NCBI GenBank assembly: GCA_002989075.1
Contig: PSQN01000017.1
Span: 4,533,453 to 4,597,452 of the forward strand
Reading direction: 5' to 3'
DNA: 64,000 nt
Source: Arthonia radiata
Taxonomy: Eukaryota > Ascomycota > Arthoniomycetes > Arthoniales > Arthoniaceae
The translations under genes and the position numbers were made by a program. Under the pieces are notes generated by a model that worked only from the letters and a program-made list of their open reading frames with translations, did not search any database and was not told the DNA's origin. Positions 55,212-64,000 of the stretch are shown here, in pieces. How positions within the stretch are numbered: the stretch's first letter is position 1; every line of letters begins with the position of its first letter.

Positions 55212-56314
55212 CTTAATAGTTGATGTGGAGACTTCGATATATTATTAGGTGGGCTGTCGGTAGAGGGTCTTGAAAGCGGCTGCTGAAGAGAGATAAAATG
55301 TAGAGTATACAAGATTAATGATGCAAGAATATTGTGCAGTCTCTTAAGTTTGACAACCTACAAGCCTACTCACCCAAGTCATGTACGTCACGACTCCTAA
55401 CAAACATATCGGGAAAAATCTACGAGATCGATGGTTGATTTCACTCAGGGGGCAATAACCGCTAGATACAATCCATGATCGTAGCGTTCTCTGGAGACTC
55501 CACAGCTACTGCGAACAAGTGGGTCAAGCTTGCAGGAACGAGATCGGGGAGATGTGGTCTGAATCCGCGATCTGATTATCGTCTTGCAATTCAGCCGCTC
55601 TCGACCGCGAAGTCATGACGATGTGCCAAGACAAGCCACGTGCTTTGCCGACTGATGTGCCCAGAATGGATGGGCCTGGCGTTTGAGCACATTAGGTGGG
55701 ATGAAGACGCCCAGCAGTAGGCCGATCGTCATGTTGTCCTGCACCAGAACACCAGAGACGATGGAGGTGCTCGAAAGCTTGCAGGATGACTAAGTTGGCT
55801 CCTCACGCATGCGCCTCTGGCAAATCACATCGCGGGACGAGGCGGTGACGCCTTGTTTTTAAGGCTTTCACAATCGATTTACTGCTCTCGTGAATGTCGT
55901 TGTCCACCCAGCAATCCACCCGGCAGCGCAGAGAAGGAGAGGTTCAATTGCCGCGACACTTTTGAACGCTAACAGTGATAAAGTGCATATCCGCGTACCT
56001 GCAAAGGGCAAGCTCCCGGGCAGTCGGTTTCACCAGTAGCTCTCGACCTTGACAGCAATGGTCCATTTAGGCTTGTTCAACAGCGGTGAGATGATGCCGT
56101 AGGCAACAATCACGATCACCGACGTCATGGGGAGGTTCCTGATTAGGCTAACATATGCGGACTGCTTGGCTATATCAACCCCAGAGACTGCCCGACTTCT
56201 CTTCTGAATCTGCAAACCTTTCATCCAGCAAAAGAATCTCGCCACAAGACCCGCACTACACAACAAACCCAGTCAACCTTACCACAATCGCATCTCTCCC
56301 CACCCGACTCAACC
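55212..56314. promoter_or_regulatory. Divergent promoter region, CHZ-like gene and CON-10 copy 1
   Basis: About 1.1 kb between divergent starts. The last 100 bp before 56315 are pyrimidine-rich (CTCTCCCCACC...). No gene, repeat or RNA supported. CON-10 genes are typically light- and conidiation-regulated, so control elements are expected here, but I cannot point to one. Confidence 0.4.
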
Positions 56315-56617
56315 ATGGCCGAGAATACCAACCCAGGCAACTTCTCCAACCGCTCTGAGGAGGAGGTCAAGAACATCGCTTCCAAGGGCGGTCAATCCGG
56401 CACCGAGAACTCTGGCTTCGCCAGCATGGATGCTGATAAGCAGGTACGGACCTTCTTCTTACTTTCGAGTTGCTACTGCTGACAATGACTTGAACAGAAG
56501 GATATCGCTTCCATGGGTGGCCAGGCTTCCAGCGGCTCATTCGAGAAGGGCAGTGAGGCGGCCAAGGAAGCAGGACGCAAAGGCGGTTCTGTTGGTGGCT
56601 CCGGAGGTGACTCTTAG
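56315..56617 (+). CDS. CON-10-like conidiation-specific protein, copy 1, 82 aa
   Basis: Small hydrophilic KGG-repeat protein (stress-induced, Con-10 family), known in Neurospora to accumulate during conidiation. Exon 1 is 56315-56443; a 54-bp intron (GTACGG ... GAACAG) follows; exon 2 is 56498-56617. Reads NPGNFSNRSEEEVKNIASKG, GFASMDADKQ-KDIASMGGQ, then SGSFEKGSEAAKEAGRKGG. The intron falls between Q and K, phase 0, exactly as in the downstream paralog. KGG blocks near residues 25, 50 and 72. No signal peptide, soluble. First of two tandem copies on the plus strand; length is usual for the family. Confidence 0.9.
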
Positions 56618-57184
56618 ATGTCTTATGGTGGTCCATCGTATGTGGTCTACATCATGGACGCCGGAGCGGTTAGAGCACGCACGAGATTCTGGTCACATTC
56701 TACCGAAGACGTTCGCGACAGAAACAATACTACTCTGATTCTGACGCCGACTTTTCACCCTGATCTTCATTACTTTGGTCGTGCGTTTCTTGATAATGAA
56801 GTCTTTTGAGGTTTGTGCATAACAGAGATCGGGCGTGGAGCTCATTGGCAGATATTTGTACTCTGCTAAAGGTGGTCGAGCGAACGAGTGCTCACTAGCT
56901 TGTGTCGTGTTACAAACATTTTAGGCATGTGTAACCTTTGCGAAGTGACGCTGGGTAGGCAGCACCCAGGATTCTCGTTTGTCGCTCTGCAGATAGGCGC
57001 CAGTGCTTGGCAAACGCCTGCATACTTCACCAACCCGAACATTTCCTGACGCTTCAAAATCTCCTCTTCCTTCCAACAACTTCATATTCGTCAAGACGCG
57101 CGCACGCAAGGATCCAAGCCGACCCCAAGCACACACTACCTTCCAATCTACTCAACGACCAATCAACCACTCGACTACCCCACC
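56618..57184. promoter_or_regulatory. Spacer and promoter of CON-10 copy 2
   Basis: About 570 bp between the tandem CON-10 genes. The part from about 57,050 to 57,184 is C/A-rich with few G (CTTCCAACAAC, CCACTCGACTACCCC), typical of a strongly expressed fungal leader. No gene supported. Confidence 0.45.
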
Positions 57185-57696
57185 ATGACTGACAACACCA
57201 ACCCCGGCAACTTCGCCAACCGCTCTGAGGAAGATGTCAAGGCCGCTGCTTCCAAGGGTGGCAAGACCGTCTCCAAGGATGACGATTCCAAGGGTGGTCA
57301 GTCAGTCTCGAAGGAAGACAACTCAGCCAACATGACCGAGAACACCAACCCCGGCAACTTCGCCAATCGCTCTGAGGAAGACGTCAAGGCCGCTGCTTCT
57401 AAGGGTGGTAAGACCGTGTCCAAGGATGACGACTCCGCTACTGGTGCCGATACCGCCAACACCAAGTCGGGCACTGAGAACCGTGGCTTCGCTAGCATGG
57501 ACCCGGAGAAGCAGGTATGTAACCACGCTTGTTGCACTTTGACTAAGCAATTAGATATTGACATTGCTAACATCTCAATCAACAGAAAGAGATCGCCTCC
57601 ATGGGCGGCAAGGCTTCAAGCGGTTCCTTCGAGAAGGGTAGTGAGGCAGCCAAGGAGGCCGGTCACAAGGGCGGCTCCACTGGATCTAAGGATTAG
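57185..57696 (+). CDS. CON-10-like protein, copy 2, with internal duplication, 146 aa
   Basis: Exon 1 is 57185-57514; a 71-bp intron (GTATGT ... CAACAG) follows; exon 2 is 57586-57696. The product begins TDNTNPGNFANRSEEDVKAA and SKGGKTVSKDDDS; the same block, with small DNA differences, recurs from about residue 50 as TENTNPGNFANRSEEDVKAA. A single C-terminal half, GFASMDPEKQ-KEIASMGGKA and SGSFEKGSEAAKEAGHKGG, aligns with copy 1. The N-terminal module is thus duplicated within the exon, making it nearly double the family length of about 85. The identical intron site shows descent from the same ancestor as copy 1. Function is inferred from family: stress or spore protection. Confidence 0.9.
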
Positions 57697-58313
57697 GCTC
57701 CGCGAGGGAGTAGCGACGGACCATCATGAACTCCACTGAGCATCGCTCGAAACAGACTCATCACGCAGCTCTCGTCCATCGTGAGCACACGATCATGAGG
57801 CGATGTAGCAGTTGAATAGCAGAATTCAACCTATGTATTCATTCCAGCTTTTAGTAACCAGAATCTTCCCCAGACCAAAATAAGATTGTGCTGGAGTGAA
57901 CAGTGTGACTGCTTTCGAATAGCTATTTTCAGCGGCAGATGCTCATGGACTTGACGTCGCAGTTTGGTGAGGACAGAGCAGCAATGAAAAAGCAGGCATG
58001 AATAGGGACGGGCTAGTCACGTGCTTCCGCGCCTTGTTCGCGTAGATAGTAAGATATCACGCTAGGCCTCAAATGGGCACCGCAAGAAGTTAGTTGGGAA
58101 CGAGACACACTTTTTGGTATCGGGAACTTTGAGCTTCATATCTGGACCCATAGCTTCACCTAGCGCCCACCACCCCGCCAGTATTTCGGTAGCGCCATCG
58201 GACCTTTTCGGACGCGTCCATCCTCGCGTGTCCAAAATCAATTTCTTTAGCGATTACCGCACTTAAGGACTCCAGCGGTCATAGAAGCGTGACGACAGCG
58301 CCGCAGTATCTCG
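57697..58313. promoter_or_regulatory. CON-10 3' side and RPA3 promoter, with MCB-like site
   Basis: About 620 bp. ACGCGT at 58212-58217 lies about 100 bp before the RPA3 start, in the position expected for an MBF box of an S-phase gene; unproven. No other gene, repeat or RNA seen. Confidence 0.45.
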
Positions 58314-58907
58314 ATGGCAGACTCAACACCTCGCATCAATGCGAGCTACCTCGAAAACTTCGCCAATCGCAACGTTCGTCTGGTCGGCAAAGTCAAAGAG
58401 CTACGCGGCGACACCGCGACTGTAGATGCTGGCGGCCCGATCACGGTCTTACTGAATAGAGTAAGTCTTATACCACATCCACCTAGCATGTCTGCCTCTT
58501 TTCGCCCATTGGAAACGACCAAGAAGAATGTTCAGAGGCAGAAGACTCACATGAGCTTGTCAAGAGGGCAGAGGGTCTTCTCGGTGTTGCAGCAATGGAA
58601 GAAGCTAACGCCACACGTGTAACAGGACTGCCACCTCCAGGTCGGCCGCGCGGTCGAGATCATCGGCAAGGTGACGAACGAGCTGAGTGTGAAGGTCATG
58701 GCGACGACGGATTTGGGAGAGAACATCGGTGGGTGACCATAAGACCACGGATCTTTCAAAGACATATCTTTCAACTGCATGGTCACATCGTATCATCGAA
58801 TATGGTCAGATGAAGGGCTTCCGCTGACCGAAGCTGCAGATATGAATGCTGCTGAGGCCGTCGTAGATGCGACACACCGGTACAAGGAGATTTTCTATGA
58901 GCGATGA
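58314..58907 (+). CDS. RFA3: Replication protein A small subunit RPA3/RFA3, 105 aa
   Basis: Smallest subunit of the ssDNA-binding heterotrimer used in replication, repair and recombination. Exons 58314-58460, 58626-58728 and 58840-58907, with introns of 165 and 111 bp (larger than most here). Splicing restores TVDAGGPITVLLNR-DCHLQV and DLGENI-DMNAAEAVVDATHRYKE. The single OB fold is visible as VRLVGKVKELRGDTATVDAG, ITVLLNR, VEIIGKVTNELSVKVMATTD and the C-terminal helix DMNAAEAVVDATHRYKEIFY that packs in the trimer core. Length and order are normal for fungi. The start (MADSTPRINASYLENF) matches the family. Confidence 0.93.
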
Positions 58908-59175
58908 TGACTAGCTGATTAAGAACGATGAACATCGTTGCGGTCGCGTTCCAGACAGCGTACTTCCTCGAGATGTGCGATTTCTGCAAGCTGGACCATG
59001 AGAGCCAATCCCGTGACAAGAGTGCCTGTAGCGTTCCGCTGCCACATTCGTTGGCCTTTTCGAGTGAGCGAGCATGCTTTGACAAAGATGAAAAACAGCA
59101 ATTAAACTTTCGCATGGCATTGCTCATGTTTACTTCCACTCATCGTGGTCTCGTACAATCATTGCGGTCCCAGCT

Positions 59176-61155
59176 TCATGAAGCATGCCCATTCTCCTGT
59201 TGTCCAGCGTTCGCATCATCCATGATTTGCTTAAGCGGTTTCTTATCGTCGTACCCGAGCTCTTTCACGATACCCAGACCTTTTGTCCTACCCTCGCGGA
59301 ACAGTATCCGATCACCTCTACACAGGAACTCTGGCCGCTGTACGAAGCGAAACGCCACAGTCGCCCGGTCACCAGTCCGAATGTAGCTCCGGTCGATGTC
59401 AATGATAGCGCAGGTTTGGCTGACAGGGCCAACATGCAGCATCGCCTGATACTTCGTCTTGATGGTTGTAGCGTGCGAGAGGATCAGCACCTCAGCAACA
59501 AACTCGCGGTAAACCTTTGGTTGGATGGCTTGGTCACCCTTGGGATCCGGCTTTTTGCTCGTGCTGTCAGGCATCGGTAGTACTACCATACCTTTCCGTA
59601 CGTCTTTCCGCCGTACTCGCCTCAACGCGAAAGAAGCCGACTGGCCTGCCGCACAGGCAGGCACTGGTATTCGTTTTCGTTCGATGGAACGAATGTTGGT
59701 GTGTGTGAACTGGCCGAGGCCATCAGGCCCAACAAGCACGTTGTCGCCAGTGTGTACGACGCCAGACTTGACAACGCCGGAGACGACAGTGCCAACATTG
59801 GGAACCGAGAAGGTATCGTTGACGTGAAATTCGAAAGGTGCGTCAGGGTCGTAATGGCCGTGGTGTGGGAGGATATTCAGGAACTCTCGCACGAGGTCAA
59901 GCGACTCGCCCGTAACGTTGCTGACCTGGAAGATAGGACATATTCGTTGCGAGACGAATTGGGTGGCAGTGTTGATGCAGTCTTCGCGCCCTTTGATGAG
60001 GATAGGAATTTTCCGCGCTCCTGGTGACTTCAAGATCTTCTGCAGCTGTGTCAAGGTCTGCTGGAGAATCTGAGGTGGACATATGTCGATCTTGGTCACG
60101 ACGACCATGACTGGGACGTTCAACGCCAGAGCAATGCCTAGGTGCTCTTTCGACATCCCAACGAGTCCATTGTTGGCAGCAACCATCAAGAGACAGTAAT
60201 TCGGCTCAGAGCTGAGCAGACCGAACACTGTCGTTCGAAGATAGCGCTCATGGCCAGCCAAATCAGTGAAGGATATCACCTTGGCGCTGCGCTTTCCAAT
60301 CTCTTCCCAGCTCAGCTTGCGGCCTGGCACGTTCGAACCGACGACCTCCCCTTTGGTGTCAAAGCCCATGATCTCCATACCGACACTGGATGTTCGACCG
60401 GACTCCTGCTCGTGCTTGTGACGGAACAGATTGACACGCATTTTCCCTCGTCCATCGTCTAGTCCGCCCTTAACGAGGACACCCAGCATGGTAGATTTGC
60501 CAGCATCGACGTTACCCACGACTGCTATTCGTGTCTCGATGGTGTCGTCTATTGATTTCGGCTCTCTTCGGACAAGGATCTTGCTGCTGCATGAAGTGTC
60601 GCGGACGCCAGCAGTGTGAGGAATATCATGCTTGCTATCCGGGATATTGCGCGTCATCAATATCCGTATGTCGCCGTTTAGATCTTTTGTAAGTCCTTGT
60701 ATTCGCGCGAACGCAGCCTCGTACTCCTGCTGTGTCAAACCCATCGACTCCCCACTGTCCTCTTGTCCAATGTCGAAGACCGCTTCGCCATAACCTTCCT
60801 CTATTCGTTTCAAGTAGATCTCCTTGAGCTTCACGATGCTCTCATCTTTGGTCTCAGAGGTATCGAGAAGGAGCTGTTTTAATCGAACGGGAGGAGCATC
60901 ATCTGACAGTCCCAATGAGTCAATAATATCGAGCTCATCGTGGTGTTCGAGCGCCACCGGAGCACCGTTGGCTTTGCCATTGGCTTTCGATGTGACATGC
61001 GCCGGCTGGCGTTTCGATTGCTGGGACTGGACGTAGTCGCTGAACTCAGTGAGAGCCTGAGCCCGTCAGTGTGCGTTGTTGTATGTTGTCTATTCGCTTA
61101 CATTCTCCCCTCTTCGTTTGTCCTCCGCTGTAGGACGCTGATGTCGGGTGGCCAT
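59176..61155 (-). CDS. GTPBP1/2-like translational GTPase
   Basis: Elongation-factor-like GTPase of the GTPBP1 family, connected in animals to ribosome rescue and mRNA decay; cytosolic. Exon 1 is 61155-61102 (MATRHQRPTAEDKRRGEN); a 57-bp intron (GTAAGC ... CACTGAG) joins it to FSDYVQSQQSKRQ; exon 2 is 61044-59176. 640 aa. G1 VVGNVDAGKSTMLGVL (about residue 195), G3 ISFTDLAGHERYLRTTVFG, G4 VVVTKIDICP; then NVTGESLDLVREFLNILP and the EF-Tu-like barrels with SVPNVGTVVSGVVKSGVVHT, and YIRTGDRATVAFRFVQRPEF at the end. All G motifs look intact. The long frame has no ATG of its own at its upstream end, which supports the small first exon. Convergent with RPA3. Confidence 0.93.
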
Positions 61156-61724
61156 CTCGACTAGGTAGGAGCTTGAGGTGCGCGGCTTGAGGACCTACCA
61201 CTGCAGACGCGATTAAGTATCTTTAAAGAATCTAGTACATGCAATCTAATGATTCTAGTGAATGTGAAGCAGTACCTATAGGGGACAGATGAGGTCAAAT
61301 TGACACATTGTATACTGCGTCACGCCTACTCATTGAAGGTCACCAGCAGCGCCACCTTTTGCGGGGCATGTGGGGGTCAGGTCTCTGCAATAGTGCCCCC
61401 ATTTAAGCCCCGAGAGACAGGGGCTTCCAGGGGAACATCTCCCCCGGCCTTAGCGATCGCTCGGCCGAAGCCTTGGCTGACGTCCCGAGAGCGACAACTT
61501 TCACTTTCCGCTGTCTGTTGTCATCTGGTCAACGCTCACCACCACCAGCTCATAACGCACTTTCCAGCTGTCGCGTGGCCAATCGCAGCCGCTCCACTCG
61601 CTACGCTATTAGCTCATCGCCCCTCGAAGGCTTTCCGACGCGCTGCTGTTGCAGGGAGGAAACAACTACTTTTGACCGCTGCTGAACAACCTGAGCACAC
61701 CGCGATCGCTGGCTTCGTCAAACG
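61156..61724. promoter_or_regulatory. Bidirectional promoter, GTPBP1-like and YMC020W-like genes
   Basis: About 570 bp between divergent starts. A CCAAT box (GGCCAATCGC) at about 61,578-61,582 and a CTCATCGC octamer (reverse complement of a PAC box, GCGATGAG) at 61613-61620 lie upstream of the plus-strand gene. Open frames across the region are not called. Confidence 0.45.
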
Positions 61725-64000
61725 ATGCCCAAGGGTAAGAACTCCGAACAAGAGCAGCCTGACGCCAACGAGGGGAAGAGCCAGATCGCGGCTCAGTCAT
61801 CGACGGAAACCGCACCGGCAAGCGCCGACGCAGGCGCCAACAAGAAACATAACCGACTGTCATGGAGGGGAGGTAGTTGGCGCGGCAAGGCTATTGCCGT
61901 TGCAGAGATAGCAAAAGAAAGCATACCGGGCAACACAGCGTCAGAGATCGCCTCGAGGCCTAAGAACGAGGCCCGCAATCCTTCGCATCGTCTGTCGCAG
62001 AGTCTTGGGTCGCCAGGAAAGTCAAAAGCCAGCCCAGCATCCGCCACACCGCTCACTGTTCAGTCAGACGCGTCATCCGAAGATCGCACGGAAGGCAGCT
62101 CAGAGAAGAAGGCATCTATACCTCAGGAAGGCGAAGGCGCAGACGAGAAGAAGACCGCTGGTGAAGAAGCGACATCAGAAACGCCAGGCAAAGATGGGAG
62201 CGCGGAGAGTCATTCAATGCAAGAGCAACCTCAAGGTGCACACGGTTGGCGTGGGTGGTGGGCGCGACCAAGAGATGAAGGGCTTGGTGCAGGACAGAAG
62301 GATGCGAAGGGCAAGAGCACCACAGGTACTACCGAGGACAGGAGTGAATTTGGCAGACCAGCGACTACGCTATATGAGAACGCCACACGGCAGAACCAAA
62401 GTCAAGAAGGCAGCAACAAAGATGCGACCGTCAAGCCAGACTCAACTCAGGAGCAGTCCGCCAGCAAGGACGATGCGCCATCGGACCTAACCGACTCCCC
62501 CAAGCCTCAGCGTAGCTCATGGTTCGGCCTGTGGGGTACAGGAACTCAAGGAGCAAGCCACACAGAGGAAAGTTCAGCAGCGCTCCAACGAAAGGCCAGT
62601 GGGCCGAAGGGCCTTTCAGTCGAGCCATCACCCACCAATGTTGACGTTGCGCCCGAGCCCACAAACAACGCGTCTGCAACTGGCGAAACAGTCAAGAGCC
62701 AGCTAACTACTCGACCAGCCTCCGGCAGCTGGGCTTTCTGGTCTCGCGAGCGGCCGGCAGAAGACAGCACGTCACCTATAAGCAAGTCCGACCAGAAGGG
62801 CGGCGATGTTGGCGAGCTCGCAGTATCCGGCACAGACTCTCAATCTAAACCGCGCCCGGCGCAACTCAGTGAAAAAGACGATGCCTCCCAAGAGCCCTCC
62901 AAGAAACGCCAGCGCCCCCAGTCTTCCGAGCCACCTCCTCTAAACAATAAGAAAAAGGCCGCTGGCAAACTTCCCGCCCTCAGCTCACCGTCACACCCCT
63001 CGCATAGCGACTCCGATCTTCCTTCGACTATGCAACAGTCAGTCCTTCGCACTACGATCGATCCACCCAAGCCCAAACCGCGCGCTGCATCCAAGGAGAA
63101 ACAGGCACCCAAAGCAGCACAGCCACCACCCAACGCCATCTTCCCTGCCTTTTCTTCCTATCCCCTCGCGCAGCCCTCTTCATACCTCTCTCGCCTGTCA
63201 AGGTTCATCCCTTATACGACCTCTCCGTCGGAACCCAAACACCTGTACCGCTCCACAACAGCTCACCGCATCCACCGCGCTTTAGCAATAGGCGTGCACG
63301 GCTACTTCCCTGCCGCCCTCATCCAGAAGGTCCTCGGTCCACCCACAGGCACTTCCATTAAATTTGCGGATTCGGCCGCGGCTGCGATACAGCAATACTG
63401 CTCTCTTCACGCATACACAGCCGACATCGACAAGGTCGCCCTTGAAGGCGAAGGGACGGTAGATCAGCGGATAGAAAGCCTCTGGAAGCTCTTGTTGAAC
63501 TGGATCGACGCGATACGGAAGAGCGACTTCATACTGGTCGCATGCCACAGCCAAGGCGTGCCAGTCGCAGTGGGGCTGGTCGCAAGGCTGCTGAGCTTTG
63601 GATGCGTGCAAAAAGACGCGAGGATTGGGATCTGTGCGATGGCAGGCGTCAATCAAGGGCCATTCGCAAGTTATCAGAGCAGATTCCTGCCCGTCGGAAG
63701 CAGTGGCGCGGAGTTGTTCCAGTTTGCGCGACCACGCAGCGGTGTGAGTCAGGCGTACAGCAGGAGTCTGAATACGTGTCTGCGACATCACGTGCGTGTG
63801 CTGTATGTTGGCAGCCTGGACGATCAGTTGGTGAGTCTGGAGTCGAGCACGTTCAGCAGTATAGGCCACCCATATGTCAGCCGAGCGGTGTTCGTGGATG
63901 GGCGTGAGCACCCGGCGACTGGCGATTTCCTGACGCGGTTGGTGGGCTTCGGCTTGAAGTTGCGGAATTTGGGCGTGAGCGACCATGGTTTGATAAAGGA
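61725..64000 (+). CDS. YMC020W-like alpha/beta-hydrolase-domain protein, 5' part (runs off right edge)
   Basis: Fungal protein of unknown function with a long disordered N-terminal part and a hydrolase-like C-terminal domain. About 758 codons are visible from the ATG at 61725 (MPKGKNSEQEQPDANEGK) and the frame is open to the window end. Repeated Trp-rich short motifs in the disordered part (NRLSWRGGSWRGKA, GWRGWWARPRDE, RSSWFGLWGTG, SGSWAFWSRER) recur at roughly 90-residue spacing. The folded domain begins near 63,200 (SYLSRLSRFIPYTTSPSEPK, HGYFPAALIQKVLGPPTGTS), with the likely nucleophile elbow LVACHSQGVPVAVGLVARLL and VGSLDDQLVSLESSTFSSIG. CHSQG in place of the plain GxSxG suggests weak or altered catalysis. 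Single exon as far as seen. Confidence 0.85.
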   Translation, partial: MPKGKNSEQEQPDANEGKSQIAAQSSTETAPASADAGANKKHNRLSWRGGSWRGKAIAVAEIAKESIPGNTASEIASRPKNEARNPSHRLSQSLGSPGKSKASPASATPLTVQSDASSEDRTEGSSEKKASIPQEGEGADEKKTAGEEATSETPGKDGSAESHSMQEQPQGAHGWRGWWARPRDEGLGAGQKDAKGKSTTGTTEDRSEFGRPATTLYENATRQNQSQEGSNKDATVKPDSTQEQSASKDDAPSDLTDSPKPQRSSWFGLWGTGTQGASHTEESSAALQRKASGPKGLSVEPSPTNVDVAPEPTNNASATGETVKSQLTTRPASGSWAFWSRERPAEDSTSPISKSDQKGGDVGELAVSGTDSQSKPRPAQLSEKDDASQEPSKKRQRPQSSEPPPLNNKKKAAGKLPALSSPSHPSHSDSDLPSTMQQSVLRTTIDPPKPKPRAASKEKQAPKAAQPPPNAIFPAFSSYPLAQPSSYLSRLSRFIPYTTSPSEPKHLYRSTTAHRIHRALAIGVHGYFPAALIQKVLGPPTGTSIKFADSAAAAIQQYCSLHAYTADIDKVALEGEGTVDQRIESLWKLLLNWIDAIRKSDFILVACHSQGVPVAVGLVARLLSFGCVQKDARIGICAMAGVNQGPFASYQSRFLPVGSSGAELFQFARPRSGVSQAYSRSLNTCLRHHVRVLYVGSLDDQLVSLESSTFSSIGHPYVSRAVFVDGREHPATGDFLTRLVGFGLKLRNLGVSDHGLIK

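Noticed and set aside
61300-61911. Plus-strand 203-codon frame upstream of the YMC020W-like gene
   Set aside because: It overlaps the start of that gene in another frame and has no recognisable sequence.

Overview
The window reads as a gene-dense nuclear segment of a filamentous ascomycete fungus, most likely a Dothideomycete. The evidence is short introns (mostly 45-70 bp) with GTANGT donors and CTGAC/CTAAC branch sites, coding on both strands without operons, balanced base composition, CT-rich leaders, and fungus-only families: a TRI12-type transporter, CON-10, an LDB19/ART1 arrestin, a Pho80-like cyclin and a YMC020W-like hydrolase. The class-level assignment is inference. No rRNA, tRNA, CRISPR or viral element was seen. 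All exon boundaries were read by eye from splice signals and conserved protein sequence.

Left part (1-13.4 kb): the 5' part of a TRI12-family MFS efflux pump runs off the left edge. It is followed by a four-exon NAD kinase, a poorly resolved stretch (4.5-7.2 kb), a Q/N/P-rich protein with a PLVGMGL-type motif, a Swd2/WDR82 WD40 protein and a basic nuclear-looking protein. A long gene-poor stretch (13.35-19.3 kb) ends in a CT-rich leader.

Middle (19.3-36.4 kb): a Pho80-type cyclin, a peroxisomal acyl-CoA thioesterase ending in SKL, two small unrecognised spliced genes, the spliceosomal protein MFAP1 divergent from a tiny candidate gene, and GPI12 (PIG-L). Next come three tandem small cysteine-rich genes whose products start MC-x-x-I/F and carry CGH, then a single-pass membrane protein. 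A 502-bp foldback DNA element with TA flanks and CAG termini sits just upstream of an alternative NADH dehydrogenase.

Right part (36.4-64 kb): an LDB19/ART1-like arrestin with three PPxY motifs; UTP8 divergent from ELG1 across about 280 bp; a cysteine-rich single-pass membrane protein; SPB1; a small acidic protein with a CHZ-like motif; two tandem CON-10 genes, one with an internal duplication; RPA3 (RFA3); a GTPBP1-like GTPase; and the 5' part of a YMC020W-like alpha/beta-hydrolase protein. Housekeeping functions dominate: ribosome assembly (UTP8, SPB1), DNA replication (ELG1, RPA3), splicing (MFAP1), chromatin (SWD2, possibly the CHZ-like protein), respiration and NADP supply.

The less ordinary features are the cysteine-rich tandem family, the CON-10 duplication, the foldback element, possible MCB sites before ELG1 and RPA3, and short coding-like stretches that do not resolve into normal genes.
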